NCBI GenBank assembly: GCA_025350625.1
Contig: JANXXL010000002.1
Coordinates: 1 to 46,001, forward strand
Length of the DNA stretch: 46,001 bases
DNA from: Bryobacterales bacterium
Lineage (GTDB): Bacteria; Acidobacteriota; Terriglobia; Bryobacterales; Bryobacteraceae
Direction: 5' to 3'
In this document: piece by piece, positions 25,962 through 35,483 of the stretch
How positions within the stretch are numbered: the first letter of the stretch is position 1
Layout: each line of letters opens with the position of its first letter
Notes under the pieces: model-generated
What the model saw: the letters and a program-made list of their open reading frames with translations, nothing else
Told to the model about the DNA's origin: nothing
Database searches by the model: none
Made by a program: the position numbers and the translations under genes

Positions 25962-28019
25962 TTGATTTTTCCAAGTCATTCATTGTTTCACCACAGATTC
26001 TTAAAGAATAGTCTGCTGCTGGTTAGCGCGATTGCGCTGGGACCGAATGCACAGGCTGGCGATTTGCTGGAACCCATTACGATTGCGAGTCGCAACGGCG
26101 TGCTGGACCTCTTGATGGTGGCGAAGGCTGCGCCTATCGTGACGCTGCCCGGCGCGCCCTCTGGATGGGTCTACGATATTTGCCGTCGCCCACAAGGCAA
26201 TGTAAATGTTTGCCCGTATACCGGCGCCAAGCCAAATTTGTACGGGGGTACGCTCCTGCAGCTTCAGCAGGGAGACACGATGAAAATTCGCCTCGTGAAT
26301 CAGCTTCCCGTTATCACCGATAGCGACCATGCTACCGAGCCGGGCCTCGAATACCTGGCGCTGAATCCAACGAACATCCATACGCACGGGATGTTGGTCG
26401 CTCCCAGTACACCTACGCAGAGCGATCCTACTTATGGCGACTACGTTTTCGTATTGACATTTAATAAGGCAAACGGGACGGTGACAGCCGGTCCGCACCT
26501 GCATGCGGACGTTCGCTACGACTATACGGACTATTCGATCGAAATTCCCAGGAGCCACCCGTCGGGCTTATTTTGGTTCCACCCCCATGCGCATGGAGTG
26601 GCCCTCAACCAAGTCACCGCCGGGATGGCCGGGATCATCACGGTGGGCAATGTCAGCGACTACGCCAACGTAGGGCCCGGAACGGCCATCCGCCACTTGA
26701 TCTTGAAAGACACACAGATTCTCCCAGCCGGCGTGCTACAGGATCAAGAAGACCCGGACTTCTGTACTCCCGTCCCCACCGGCGGTGAAGGGCCCAGACA
26801 CGGTGCATGCGCCGGCCAGGACAATACCAGCGGAGGAGGCAACGACTACCGCGGAGGCAACTGGTATTTCACAGTCAACGGTCAGCAATATCCGAATCTC
26901 ACGGTCCGCGGCGGCGGAGAGATCTGGCGCATCACCAACACGTCGGGAAGCCGCACCTACGATTTAAATCTGTGGAACGCCGCTCAGAATCGCAACATGC
27001 TGTTGCAGGTTATTTCCGTCGACGGGGTCGGCGTGGACCTGCCTAGCGGCGCGACGGCCCAGCAGATTTCGGAGATAGCGGGCTCGAAATTCAAACCCAT
27101 AGCATGCCCCGGATCGTCAGGGCACGACGGTGGATCGCCGGCACTTTGCACCACCCGCCTCCTCATGATGCCCAGTTCGCGTGTGGAGGTATTCGTTTCC
27201 TATCGTGACAGCAGCGGCAATTTGGCGGGTTCGCCGAATGGTGCGAACGCGGTGTTCCGCACCAGTGATTACAACACAGGGCCGGCTGGTGATTCCTGGC
27301 CCAGCGCCGACTTAGCCAGCGTACAGTTCGTCGCCAATTCCGGGCCTGCCGTGTCGCAAACCATCCAAGTGCATGGCGAGGCCAGTAAGATGGCGGCTCC
27401 GGCTTCGCTTTCAGACGACATGCAGGGGCACAATCATGCGGTTGCCGCGGACCCTACCTGCACGGCACTGCCCCCGGGCCACATGCGCCGCAATTATTTT
27501 GCAGCGCCGACCAGCAATTTGGGTGCCTTCGGACTTGCTTATGAGGAAATCGACCAGCACGGCCAAGTGGTGGGAAAGCAGGCGACCGATGTTACTCCCT
27601 TTGACCCCATGAAGCCGACCATCTGCCTTCCCTTGGGCCCAAATAACACTCCGCAAGTGGAACGCTGGCAACTAGTGAACCTTGCGGGAGAGGATCACAA
27701 TTTTCACCCGCATCAAGTCAAGTTTCGGGTGTTGGGTAAAGATGAGATTTCCGGGTCCGTGGTTCCAAGTAAGGTGATGGGCAAGGGGGTCACGCTCGAC
27801 AACGTGCCGCTGCAACATGCCGGTGGCACCTGCGGTAACAATCCGCCGGACGACACCACCAATCCCATCACCGACTTTCGCCAAGGCTTGTGTAAACCAA
27901 ACATCGTTACGGTCGAGATTCCCTTTACCATCGCGGGAGATTTTGTATACCATTGCCACATCCTGGAGCATGAGGATGGAGGCATGATGGCGCGCATTCG
28001 TGTGCGGCCTTATCAATAA
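25962..28019 (+). CDS. Secreted multicopper oxidase
   Basis: Copper enzyme that oxidises a substrate (phenolic, metal or other) and reduces oxygen to water. It is 685 residues from TTG 25962, chosen because GGAGGG (25952-25957) is directly upstream and a signal peptide begins there (LKNSLLLVSAIALGPNAQA, about 14-32). All four copper motifs are present: HTHG (140-143), FHPHAHG (206-212), HNFHPHQVKF in the C-terminal cupredoxin domain, and HCHILEHEDGGMM, with type 1 ligands C665, H670 and M675. Domain order is that of three-domain oxidases. The second motif reads HTHG, not the commoner HWHG. Upstream open sequence to 25527 is antisense to the NIPSNAP gene and not part of the protein. Confidence 0.93.
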   Translation: MIFPSHSLFHHRFLKNSLLLVSAIALGPNAQAGDLLEPITIASRNGVLDLLMVAKAAPIVTLPGAPSGWVYDICRRPQGNVNVCPYTGAKPNLYGGTLLQLQQGDTMKIRLVNQLPVITDSDHATEPGLEYLALNPTNIHTHGMLVAPSTPTQSDPTYGDYVFVLTFNKANGTVTAGPHLHADVRYDYTDYSIEIPRSHPSGLFWFHPHAHGVALNQVTAGMAGIITVGNVSDYANVGPGTAIRHLILKDTQILPAGVLQDQEDPDFCTPVPTGGEGPRHGACAGQDNTSGGGNDYRGGNWYFTVNGQQYPNLTVRGGGEIWRITNTSGSRTYDLNLWNAAQNRNMLLQVISVDGVGVDLPSGATAQQISEIAGSKFKPIACPGSSGHDGGSPALCTTRLLMMPSSRVEVFVSYRDSSGNLAGSPNGANAVFRTSDYNTGPAGDSWPSADLASVQFVANSGPAVSQTIQVHGEASKMAAPASLSDDMQGHNHAVAADPTCTALPPGHMRRNYFAAPTSNLGAFGLAYEEIDQHGQVVGKQATDVTPFDPMKPTICLPLGPNNTPQVERWQLVNLAGEDHNFHPHQVKFRVLGKDEISGSVVPSKVMGKGVTLDNVPLQHAGGTCGNNPPDDTTNPITDFRQGLCKPNIVTVEIPFTIAGDFVYHCHILEHEDGGMMARIRVRPYQ

Positions 28020-28039
28020 TCGGCGGGCAGATATAAGAG

Positions 28040-28065
28040 CGGGGGAAACTGCGTTGTCTCCCCCG
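28040..28065. terminator. Bidirectional hairpin between convergent genes
   Basis: CGGGGGA (28040-28046) and TCCCCCG (28059-28065) form a 7-bp GC-rich stem with a 12-nt loop. It lies between the stop of the multicopper oxidase and that of the minus-strand small exported protein. The following sequence has only short A/T tracts, so efficiency is uncertain. Confidence 0.6.
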
Positions 28066-28072
28066 TGAAAAT

Positions 28073-28396
28073 TTATTCCATGTTTAGTAGTTTGGTCTTG
28101 GTGCCGCCCAGCTCTATCGATAGGAGTCTGTCGCCTGAGACATCGACCCTGGTTACTTCAATCTTCTTGCCGACTTCCTCGGTTCGGACCGGGACCTTGC
28201 CGATCTCTTTCGTGCCTTGGTAAAAAGTTGCGGTGTTGCCCTCTACTTCCACCTGATAAGTTCCCTCTTTCACTTGCATGCCTCCCGCCTGCACAGCGCT
28301 CGGGAATGCGACTTCATACCGCTTGGACTTTGCCATGACTGTCACTGACAGAAATAAAACTGCAAGCACGAATACACCTTTAGAAAATTGCTTCAA
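28073..28396 (-). CDS. Small exported protein of unknown function
   Basis: 107 residues. A TTG start at 28396 is supported by GAGGAG seven nt upstream and by a clear signal peptide (MKQFSKGVFVLAVLFLSVTVMA). The mature part is a small beta-rich domain with GTYQVEVEGNTATFYQG (about 46-62) and a C-terminal LLSIELGGTKTKLLN. Similar short exported proteins with a GGTKTKL tail are common in Acidobacteriota, without known function. It is convergent with the multicopper oxidase. Confidence 0.75.
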   Translation of the reverse strand: MKQFSKGVFVLAVLFLSVTVMAKSKRYEVAFPSAVQAGGMQVKEGTYQVEVEGNTATFYQGTKEIGKVPVRTEEVGKKIEVTRVDVSGDRLLSIELGGTKTKLLNME

Positions 28397-28708
28397 CGGT
28401 TTTCTCCTCGGTTATTGGTCGAAAAATTGATCCCATACGAGGACCTCATCGCAATTGTAGGTACGATTTCTCGCACTCGCCACGCCAAATGGCGCGGGCG
28501 AAATCTCCCAATGTGCAGTATTTTTGGCCCCTCTTGAGAGAGCGGGGGATCTGAATTTTGGGGGGCTGGGAGGAGTGGATCAGCGTACTTCGAAGCAGTG
28601 CTTCCTTCCGGCCGTTCCCACGGCTTCCCGCGCCGTTGTACTCTATATCGATAGCGGACTTTCATCCGCCGCGCAGATTTCGCCGTACCGCAGATCACAG
28701 GAGGTTAT
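28397..28708. other. Intergenic region, no gene seen
   Basis: Divergent region between the small exported protein and the diheme cytochrome. Only arbitrary short frames are found. CAGGAGG (28698-28704) at its right end is the ribosome site of the cytochrome gene. No convincing -35/-10 pair was found. Confidence 0.6.
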
Positions 28709-29689
28709 ATGAAATTTTCGATCGCACTGTTCGCGCTCGCGTTCGCCGTCAGCGTCGGCACCATGTTTGCCGCCGATCCGCCGCCGTGGGCGTATGGCTT
28801 TGAAGGCCCGCCGCAAGCAGGGGCAACTGTCATTCCGGTTCCTCCGGCCAAGCCGGATCCGACTCCGCGCACCGTCCCCGGCGCTACGGCGAAATACTCT
28901 CGCACGGAGATCAGCAACCGCTTCGGCCCGGCCGACTGGTTCCCCAGCGAACATCCCCAGATGCCCGACGTGGTGGCTCACGGCAAGCAGTCGAATGTGT
29001 GGGCGTGCGGGCTCTGTCACTATCCCAACGGCAAGGGGCGCGCGGAAAATGCGGGCGTAAGCGGCCTTTCCACGGAGTATTTCATTCATACAATGAGAGA
29101 TTTCAAAAACGAAAACCGCAAGAGCGCCGATCCGCGCAAGGCCAACACTAACCTGATGATCCAGTTCGCGAAAAACATGACCGACGATGAGATCAAAGCC
29201 GCGGCCGAATACTTCGGCGCCATTAAGTGGACGACCCCCTGGATCAAAGTCGTTGAATCAAAAACCGCGCCCAAGACCAAACCTTCCAACGGTCTGTTTA
29301 TCACCGAGGGGAGTGAGATGGAGCCGCTCGGCAACCGCATTGTTGAAACGCCAGTCGATGGCGAAGCCACAGAAGTTTTGCGCGATCCGCACTCCAGCTT
29401 CATCGCCTACGTGCCTATCGGTTCGGTGAAAAAGGGCGAGGCGCTGGTGACCAAGGGTGGAGGCAAAACTACCGCCTGCGGCGTGTGCCACGGCGCTGAC
29501 CTGAAGGGGCTGGGTCCCGTGCCCTCGCTCGCCGGCCGCTCGCCTAGCTACTTGATGCGGCAGATGTTCGACATGCAACAAAATTTCCGCAAAGGAACTT
29601 GGACCGAGTTGATGAAACCCGTCGTCGCTAACCTGACGGCCGACGACATGCTGAATATCGTTGCATACACGGCCTCTCGCACGCCGTAA
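28709..29689 (+). CDS. Periplasmic diheme cytochrome c
   Basis: 326 residues with a signal peptide (MKFSIALFALAFAVSVGTMFA) and two c-type heme sites: CGLCH at 100-104 and CGVCH at 257-261. Each is followed by c4-like helices; YFIHTMRDFKNE and YLMRQMFDMQQNFRKG look like equivalent segments with likely Met ligands. The first half is preceded by a proline-rich stretch (43-58). Such two-domain cytochromes carry electrons in the periplasm, often as partners of membrane or copper oxidases. The nearest enzyme is the multicopper oxidase, but the genes are separated by a minus-strand gene, so a partnership is only a guess. Confidence 0.9.
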   Translation: MKFSIALFALAFAVSVGTMFAADPPPWAYGFEGPPQAGATVIPVPPAKPDPTPRTVPGATAKYSRTEISNRFGPADWFPSEHPQMPDVVAHGKQSNVWACGLCHYPNGKGRAENAGVSGLSTEYFIHTMRDFKNENRKSADPRKANTNLMIQFAKNMTDDEIKAAAEYFGAIKWTTPWIKVVESKTAPKTKPSNGLFITEGSEMEPLGNRIVETPVDGEATEVLRDPHSSFIAYVPIGSVKKGEALVTKGGGKTTACGVCHGADLKGLGPVPSLAGRSPSYLMRQMFDMQQNFRKGTWTELMKPVVANLTADDMLNIVAYTASRTP

Positions 29690-30040
29690 ACGCGGAAGGA
29701 GTGGAATGTTTTAGAACGCCAGATGGCCAGCGGCGGACCCGCGGGTTCGAACGTCGGGATCAGCGCATCGCGGAATAGAAACTAGTTCTATTACCCCTGG
29801 TACTCGCTTCGGACGCTCACTGAATTTGTGCCTTTACCTGCTTCGCGATAGCGTCTTTCTTGCTTGCGCATGCGCTTTTGCTATCTAAAGATATCTAACA
29901 CGCACCGCTAGCCGGGAATACAATTCTAGTTGAACACGGTTTTTTAGATAGAGTCGAAGAGACACATCCAGCATTGAACTTTTTATAAACGCGGCGTCCC
30001 CTACGAGGGTCACCCAAATCTCAAGGAGGAAAACAAAATC
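29690..30040. other. Intergenic region before the Flp pilin gene
   Basis: No gene recognised in 351 nt. It contains overlapping small palindromes (TATCTAAAGATA and AGATATCT, near 29883-29897). An AAGGAGG ribosome site (30023-30029) belongs to the pilin gene. A GGTTCGAA near 29753 is not part of a foldable tRNA. Confidence 0.6.
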
Positions 30041-30238
30041 ATGAAAGAAATAATTATAAGGCTGGTCCGGGACGAAGAAGGACAAGACTTGGTGGAATAT
30101 ACCTTGCTTCTGGCGTTCGTCTGCCTTGCTTCGGCGGCCCTTTTTATTAACGCGGGAGCTTCGCTTGCAACGATCTGGACGGATACGAACATAATTGCCA
30201 ATCAAGCGGCGGTATGCGCTGCGACTGCCGTGAGCTAA
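30041..30238 (+). CDS. Orphan Flp/Fap-type pilin
   Basis: 65-residue type IVb prepilin. A short basic/acidic leader ends at G14; processing by a TadV/FppA-like prepilin peptidase would leave QDLVEYTLLLAF at the mature N-terminus, with the conserved Glu at mature position 5 (E19) followed by Tyr. A hydrophobic helix (21-45) then forms the pilus core. AAGGAGG lies 11 nt upstream. No tad/rcp assembly genes (CpaA-F, TadB/C) are in the window, so assembly must rely on genes elsewhere. Two cysteines are absent except C32 and C58, which could pair. Confidence 0.88.
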   Translation: MKEIIIRLVRDEEGQDLVEYTLLLAFVCLASAALFINAGASLATIWTDTNIIANQAAVCAATAVS

Positions 30239-30499
30239 ATCGCGACGGCTGGGAAATTGTATCCGGAAGTTTGGCGGCTTTGCTAATGCACCACGTTTCT
30301 GCTTTGAATCCCGCTATGAATTGAAAATCGAGCGCTCGCCATTCGCGGGCTTGTCCGAAGCCTGCCCCAGTTCGACCGCGCCGCTTCACGCATCGAGAAC
30401 CAAAGGAGCAGCGGGCGTTCCCTGACGAGATCTACACCGCACTTCGCGACACCTGGGTCCTCCGTTGGGCAGAATGCCATAATCGGAAAGAGGGCCAAC

Positions 30500-31285
30500 A
30501 TGCTTGAGAAAGCGTTCCCTGTTCTTGCGGCGTCGGACCCCATCCGCATCGTGCCGCTTCACGTCCCCGCAGAGGTCTCTCAACCTGCGGAAGGGTTGGC
30601 CGCATCCCCGCCTCCACATCTTACTTACCGAGGCGGCCCATTGCTCAGCTCGGTTGAGATTTTCGTGGTGTTCTGGGGTATGCCGTGGACTGCATCGCCG
30701 CTCGCTGCGATGGCTCTAGAGCTGAGTAAGTTTTTTCAGTTTATAGTGACCAGCCCGTTGATCGATCAATTGTCGGAATACAGCGTACCAGGTTTCTCCA
30801 TCCAACACGGAAGTTTTAAAGGCAGCGCCACCATTACTACGCCTGGGTTGGGAGCGAGCGTCACCGACAGCGCGATTCAGCATTTTTTGAATCGGGAGAT
30901 CTCCACCAATCCTGCGTTTCCCAAGCCGAATGCGAACCTAGTGTACTTTGTATATTTGCCACCCGGGGTAGCCGTCATTCAGGGCGGCTCCAAATCCTGC
31001 CAGGCCTTCTGCGGATATCATAGCGATGTCGGCGGCAAGACTTTTTATGCAGACATGCCCTATGCGAATTGTAAGGGCTGTCTGGGCGGATTGACCACGT
31101 TTGACGCCCTGACCGGCACCAGTTCGCATGAATTATGCGAGGCCATTACCGATCCGGTTCCAGGCCGCGGCTGGTACGACGACGTGCACGGCGAGATTGG
31201 CGACATTTGCGCCTGGCAATTTAAGAGACTCGGGGCTTACAACGTTCAACTGGAGTGGTCCAACAAAGCAAATAAGTGCCTCTAA
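30500..31285 (+). CDS. Cys-rich protein with HELCE motif, possibly EXORDIUM/Phi-1-like
   Basis: 261 residues, no clear signal peptide. The front half has YRGGPLLSSVEIFVVFWG (about 43-60), the back half VYFVYLPPGVAV (about 148-159), then SSHELCEAITDP (208-219) and GWYDD..GEIGDIC (224-237). H210, E211 and E214, with D235, could form a metal site. Seven cysteines (167, 171, 191, 194, 213, 237, 260) suggest disulfides, hence an extracellular life despite the missing leader. The layout recalls the plant EXORDIUM/phosphate-induced-1 family, whose members have an equivalent SH-LxE...GEIGDLC stretch. This resemblance is from memory and needs a profile search. Confidence 0.6.
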   Translation: MLEKAFPVLAASDPIRIVPLHVPAEVSQPAEGLAASPPPHLTYRGGPLLSSVEIFVVFWGMPWTASPLAAMALELSKFFQFIVTSPLIDQLSEYSVPGFSIQHGSFKGSATITTPGLGASVTDSAIQHFLNREISTNPAFPKPNANLVYFVYLPPGVAVIQGGSKSCQAFCGYHSDVGGKTFYADMPYANCKGCLGGLTTFDALTGTSSHELCEAITDPVPGRGWYDDVHGEIGDICAWQFKRLGAYNVQLEWSNKANKCL

Positions 31286-31676
31286 GCCTCGGCGATCGCC
31301 GGAATGTAACGTCTGCTTATATGTTTTCAAATGCCCTGAAAACGGCACATTTCATTGCAGTTGCGCGTAGCTCCATTGTCCGGACGCAGGCTGGCACAAG
31401 TCAAGACAGCCATATAGCAGTTCGCGGCCGCCCGCGATGCGGGTAAAATGTGACCGGGCGTCGTAAGAGCATGGGCCGAAGCGGGAGCGATCTTCGCAAG
31501 CGTTGCGGGTTGAATCCAATCGCGCGGCGCGAGTTCTGCGGGCGTCAGTCCTATATGATTAATGCGGTTACGCACAAAGTACAAAGAGCAGCGAGGATGG
31601 ACGGCTCCGGTAATACTTTACCGCCTGACCTCCGGAGGTTGGACGTAGAATGTTCGATTTGAGAGGTAGGGAGCAA
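31286..31676. other. Intergenic region before the DUF1592 gene
   Basis: 391 nt without a recognisable gene. Two short inverted repeats occur near its right end: GGTAA-TACT-TTACC (about 31612-31625) and the 12-bp palindrome ACCTCCGGAGGT (31628-31639), which overlaps a possible ribosome site. A minus-strand frame here resembles no family I know. Confidence 0.55.
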
Positions 31677-34114
31677 ATGTTGAAGTCTGTGTCGTTCCCT
31701 GGAGTGCTGCGGCGAACACTTGCCGGACTGGCAGCCATGCTTCTGCTTTCTTTGCCGGGTCAGATATCCGCACAGCAGAGCAATGCGCCGTCTGTCGGTT
31801 CTCCGGCGGCTTCCAGCCAACGTCAATTCCTCGATCGCTATTGCGCGACCTGCCACAACGAACGCCTGAAGACTGCGGGCCTCAGCCTGGCGCAGGTGGA
31901 CTTATCGAAAGTGAGTGCCGAACCAGAACTTTGGGAGAAGGTAGTGCGCAAGCTGCACACCGGCGTCATGCCGCCTCCCAAAATGCCGCAGCCTACTGCG
32001 GCGGAGCGCCTCGCCATGCTGACCTGGCTCGAAACATCGCTCGATGCGGCGTCGGTTGCGAAACTGAATCCCGGCCGCACTGAAACGCTGCGTCGCCTGA
32101 ATCGCACCGAGTATCAGAACGCGATCCGGGACCTGCTCGCGCTAGACATCGACGGCGGCTCGCTTCTGCCGGCCGATGAGAGCGGTCATGGCTTCGACAA
32201 CGTCATCGTCGGCGATCTGTCGGCGACGCTTCTGAATCGTTACATCTCCGCCGCCCAGAAAATCAGCCGGCTGGCCGTCGGAAGTAAGCAGTCCTCGTTA
32301 CAGAGCGACACCATTTACCTTCCTGCCGATCTCACGCAGGAAGACCAGTTGCCGGGGCTGCCGATGGGCACTCGCGGCGGCCTTTCGACAGCTTATACAT
32401 TTGCCCAGGACGGCGAGTATGAGTCCAGATCTTGCTCTCCCGCAATCTCGAAGGAGTGGTGACCGGGCTGCGCGAGGCGCGTCCCCATGAGATGCTCGTG
32501 CTGCTCGACAGGGAGCCGGTTAAGACCTTCACGATCGAGAAGCCCACCGGCGACGATACGTTCGACAAGGATTTGCGAGTGCGCGTTACCGTGAAGGCAG
32601 GTCCGCACAACCTTGCCGTCACCTTCGTCAAGGAGGGTTCATCGCTAGTCGACACGCCCCGGCAGCCTACCGAATCCCGCTTCAACGACCGGCGCAATCC
32701 GCGCACCGCGCCCGCCATCAACCAGGTATCCGTCACCGGACCGTATGAGGCAAAAGGCGCCGGGAACACGCCCAGCCGCCGCCGATTGTTTGTGTGCCGT
32801 CCCACCGTGGCCAAGAAAGTTCAAGAAGAAAAATGTGCGGGAACCATTCTATCTACACTGATGCGGCGCGCTTATCGGCGGCCGGTTATCAAAGCTGAAG
32901 TTGACGAACCGATGGCTTTTTATCGCAAAGGCCGTGCGGCGGGCGATTTTGACGCGGGAATCGCCATGGCTGTTAGTGCCGTGCTCACCAACCCGGAGTT
33001 TCTGTTCCGTGTCGAAAACGATCCCAAGAAAGTAGCGCCCGGCGGCGCCTACAGAATCAGCGATCTCGAACTGGCCTCGCGCTTGTCGTTTTTCCTGTGG
33101 AGCAGTATTCCCGACGATGAACTGCTCGACGCCGCGGTCCGGGGCAAGCTGAGTCAGCCCGCGGAGCTCGAAAAGCAGACGCGCAGGATGCTGGCCGATC
33201 ACCGTTCTTTCAACCTTGCGACCAATTTCGCCGGGCAGTGGCTGCGGCTGCGCAATGTAGATGCGGTCGCTCCCAGCGCTAATCTTTTTCGGGACTTCGA
33301 TGACAATCTGCGGCAGGCCTTCCGCGAGGAAACCGAGCTGTTCTTCGACAGCGTTCTTCGCGAGGATCGCAGCGTGACCACTTTCATCAAGTCGGATTAC
33401 ACGTTCCTGAATGAAAGACTGGCGAAACACTACGGAATTCCCGACGTCTACGGCAGCCGCTTCCGGCGCGTGGCGCTGGTGTCCGAAAACCGGCGCGGCG
33501 GGCTGCTGCGGCAGGGCAGCGTGCTGTCGGTCACCTCCTATGCGACCCGCACATCGCCCATACTTCGCGGAGTATTGGTGCTGAAAAATATCATCGGCGC
33601 GCCGCCGCCGCCGCCGCCGCCGAACGTGCCGGCGCTCGACGAGAGCACTGTCTCCGCCAATCTTCCGATGCGCGAGCGCCTGGCTGCGCACCGCAAGAGT
33701 CCCGTCTGCGCCAGTTGCCATAGCACCATCGATCCGGTGGGCTTCGCGCTCGAGAACTTCAATGCCATCGGACAGTGGCGCGATATAGAGGTAGAGGGGG
33801 CGCCGGTCGATGCATCCGGAGCTGTGCCCGGAGGCGCCGAGTTCCGCGGGGTCGACGGACTCGAAAACGCGCTGCTGGCCCGTCCCGAACTGTTTGTTAC
33901 AACTCTGACGGAAAACCTTCTGACCTTCGCGCTCGGACGCGGCGTCGAGTATTACGATGCGCCGGCCGTTCGCAAGATCGTGAAAGACGCCGAGAAAGAG
34001 GATTACCGTTTCTCGTCGCTCATTCTCGGAATCGTGAAAAGCGCCCCGTTCCAAATGCGGCGCGCTGAACTGAACGAAGCGGCTTTAGCCGGTAAAATAG
34101 CAAGTGGCCAGTAA
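31677..34114 (+). pseudogene. DUF1592-family cytochrome c protein split by a one-base frameshift
   Basis: Large secreted heme protein of the DUF1587/1592/1588/1585 group, typical of Acidobacteriota and Planctomycetes. The first frame starts with a signal peptide (alternative ATG 31650) and carries heme motif CATCH at 56-60 and LHTGVMPPPKMPQP. It reads to GEYE at 32421-32423 and then ends after nine wrong residues. The second frame resumes at 32426 as QILLSRNLEG and runs to 34114, including ELASRLSFFLW, a PPPPPPP linker, the second heme motif CASCH and LLTFALGRG. Restoring one T after GAG (giving GAG TTC CAG) joins them to 812 residues. Either a true mutation or a sequencing deletion. It leads the DUF1552-ankyrin operon. 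Confidence 0.88.
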
Positions 34115-34138
34115 GGACTAGAGAAAGAGGAGAGTGCG

Positions 34139-35470
34139 ATGTTTCTCACCAAGAAAGCGATTCACAGGCGGACGTTCCTGAAAGGCGCTGCTCTGGCCCT
34201 GCCTCTACTCGACGCGATGATTCCCGCTTCGACGGCGTGGGCCGACACGCCCGCCAAGCCCGTGGCGAGGCTGGGCTTCGTATTTATCCCCATGGGGTGC
34301 GATCGTGCGCACTGGACCCCGCCCAGCGAAGGAACGCTCGAGCTTTCCCCTATTCTCAGCTCGCTCAAGCCGGTCAAAGATCAGGTGACCGTACTCAGCA
34401 ACATGCGGTTGCAGAATGCCTATCCCGGTACGCATGACACCTCCAACGCGGCGTTTCTGAGCGCGGCGCCCGCTAAACACACCGAGAGCTCGGACTATTT
34501 TCTGGGAACGACCGTCGACCAGATTGCGGCCAAGCAAATGGGGCGCGATACCCAACTCGCCTCGCTCCAGCTCGCCATGGACCTGAACCCGCTCGCCGGC
34601 GTCTGCAACAACGGTTACGCATGCGTCTATCAGAATTGCCTCTCCTGGTCGTCGCCAACAACCCCGCTTCCCGCCGAGGCGCATCCGCGCATCGTTTTCG
34701 AACGCCTGTTCGGCGAGGGCGGCAATGCGGCTGCGCGCACCGCGGCGTTGCGCGACCGGGCCAGTCTGCTCGATTCGTTCAACGGCGACATCGCGAAGCT
34801 CAAGCACCGGGTGGGCACTCCCGATCGCGTGCGCCTGGATCAGTACCTCGATAGCATTCGTCAGGTGGAGAGCGAGATCCAGCGTGCCGAGAAAGCCGTG
34901 GCGGAGAACAGAACGCCCGACCTTGATCGCCCGGTGGGGGTTCCGGCGGCGTTTGCCGATCACGCCAAGCTGATGTTCGACCTGCAGATTCTGGCCTTTC
35001 AGGCGGATATCACGCGCGTCGTCACCTTCCAGCTCACACGCGAGCAGTGCAATCGCACCTATCCGGAGATCGGTGTCCCCGATCCGCACCATCCCACCAG
35101 TCATCACGGCAACGATCCGGAAAAGTTAGCGAAGATAGCGAAGATCAATTCCTACCATATTTCGCTGTTTTCAGACTTCCTACAGAAAATGAAGGCCACC
35201 CCCGATGGCGACGGCTCTCTGCTCGACCATTCGGTCTATATGTACGGCAGCGGCATGGGGAATTCCAGCCTGCACGATCACGAAGACCTTCCCATCCTGA
35301 TCGCCGGCGGCGCTGCCACCGGCCTGAAGGGCGGCCGGCATATCAAGTATGAGAAGGGAACCAACCTGGCCAATCTCCACCTGACTCTGCTCGACCGCGT
35401 TGGCATTCGTCTGGATTCGTTCGGGGACAGCTCCGGAAAAGTCGAAGACCTGTTTGATCGAGTGGTGTAG
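34139..35470 (+). CDS. DUF1552 protein with Tat-type signal
   Basis: 443 residues, constant partner of DUF1592 cytochromes. A twin-arginine leader (RRTFLKGAALALPLLDAM, about 10-27) predicts folded export. The body has the family features IPMGCDRAHWTP (about 51-62), GTHDTSNAAFLS (about 97-108), LTREQCNRTYPEIGV and HHPTSHHG (about 298-325), and YGSGMGNSSLHDHEDLPIL (about 370-388; shown to its length limit). It follows the broken DUF1592 gene by 24 nt and precedes the ankyrin gene by 13 nt. The biochemical role is unknown; DUF1592/DUF1552 pairs are thought to act in envelope-associated oxidation. If the upstream frameshift is real, this protein may have lost its partner. Confidence 0.92.
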   Translation: MFLTKKAIHRRTFLKGAALALPLLDAMIPASTAWADTPAKPVARLGFVFIPMGCDRAHWTPPSEGTLELSPILSSLKPVKDQVTVLSNMRLQNAYPGTHDTSNAAFLSAAPAKHTESSDYFLGTTVDQIAAKQMGRDTQLASLQLAMDLNPLAGVCNNGYACVYQNCLSWSSPTTPLPAEAHPRIVFERLFGEGGNAAARTAALRDRASLLDSFNGDIAKLKHRVGTPDRVRLDQYLDSIRQVESEIQRAEKAVAENRTPDLDRPVGVPAAFADHAKLMFDLQILAFQADITRVVTFQLTREQCNRTYPEIGVPDPHHPTSHHGNDPEKLAKIAKINSYHISLFSDFLQKMKATPDGDGSLLDHSVYMYGSGMGNSSLHDHEDLPILIAGGAATGLKGGRHIKYEKGTNLANLHLTLLDRVGIRLDSFGDSSGKVEDLFDRVV

Positions 35471-35483
35471 CAGAGGAGCCCCC

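Noticed and set aside
28393..28698. 101-residue minus-strand frame upstream of the cytochrome
   Set aside because: Low-complexity, arginine/proline-rich, no ribosome site, overlaps the likely promoter and leader.
29745..29775. GGTTCGAA, like a tRNA T-loop
   Set aside because: No acceptor, T-stem or anticodon stems can be folded around it, unlike the fragment at 44160.
31327..31584. 85-residue minus-strand frame, thought to be a transposase scrap
   Set aside because: No DDE or terminal inverted repeats could be identified.
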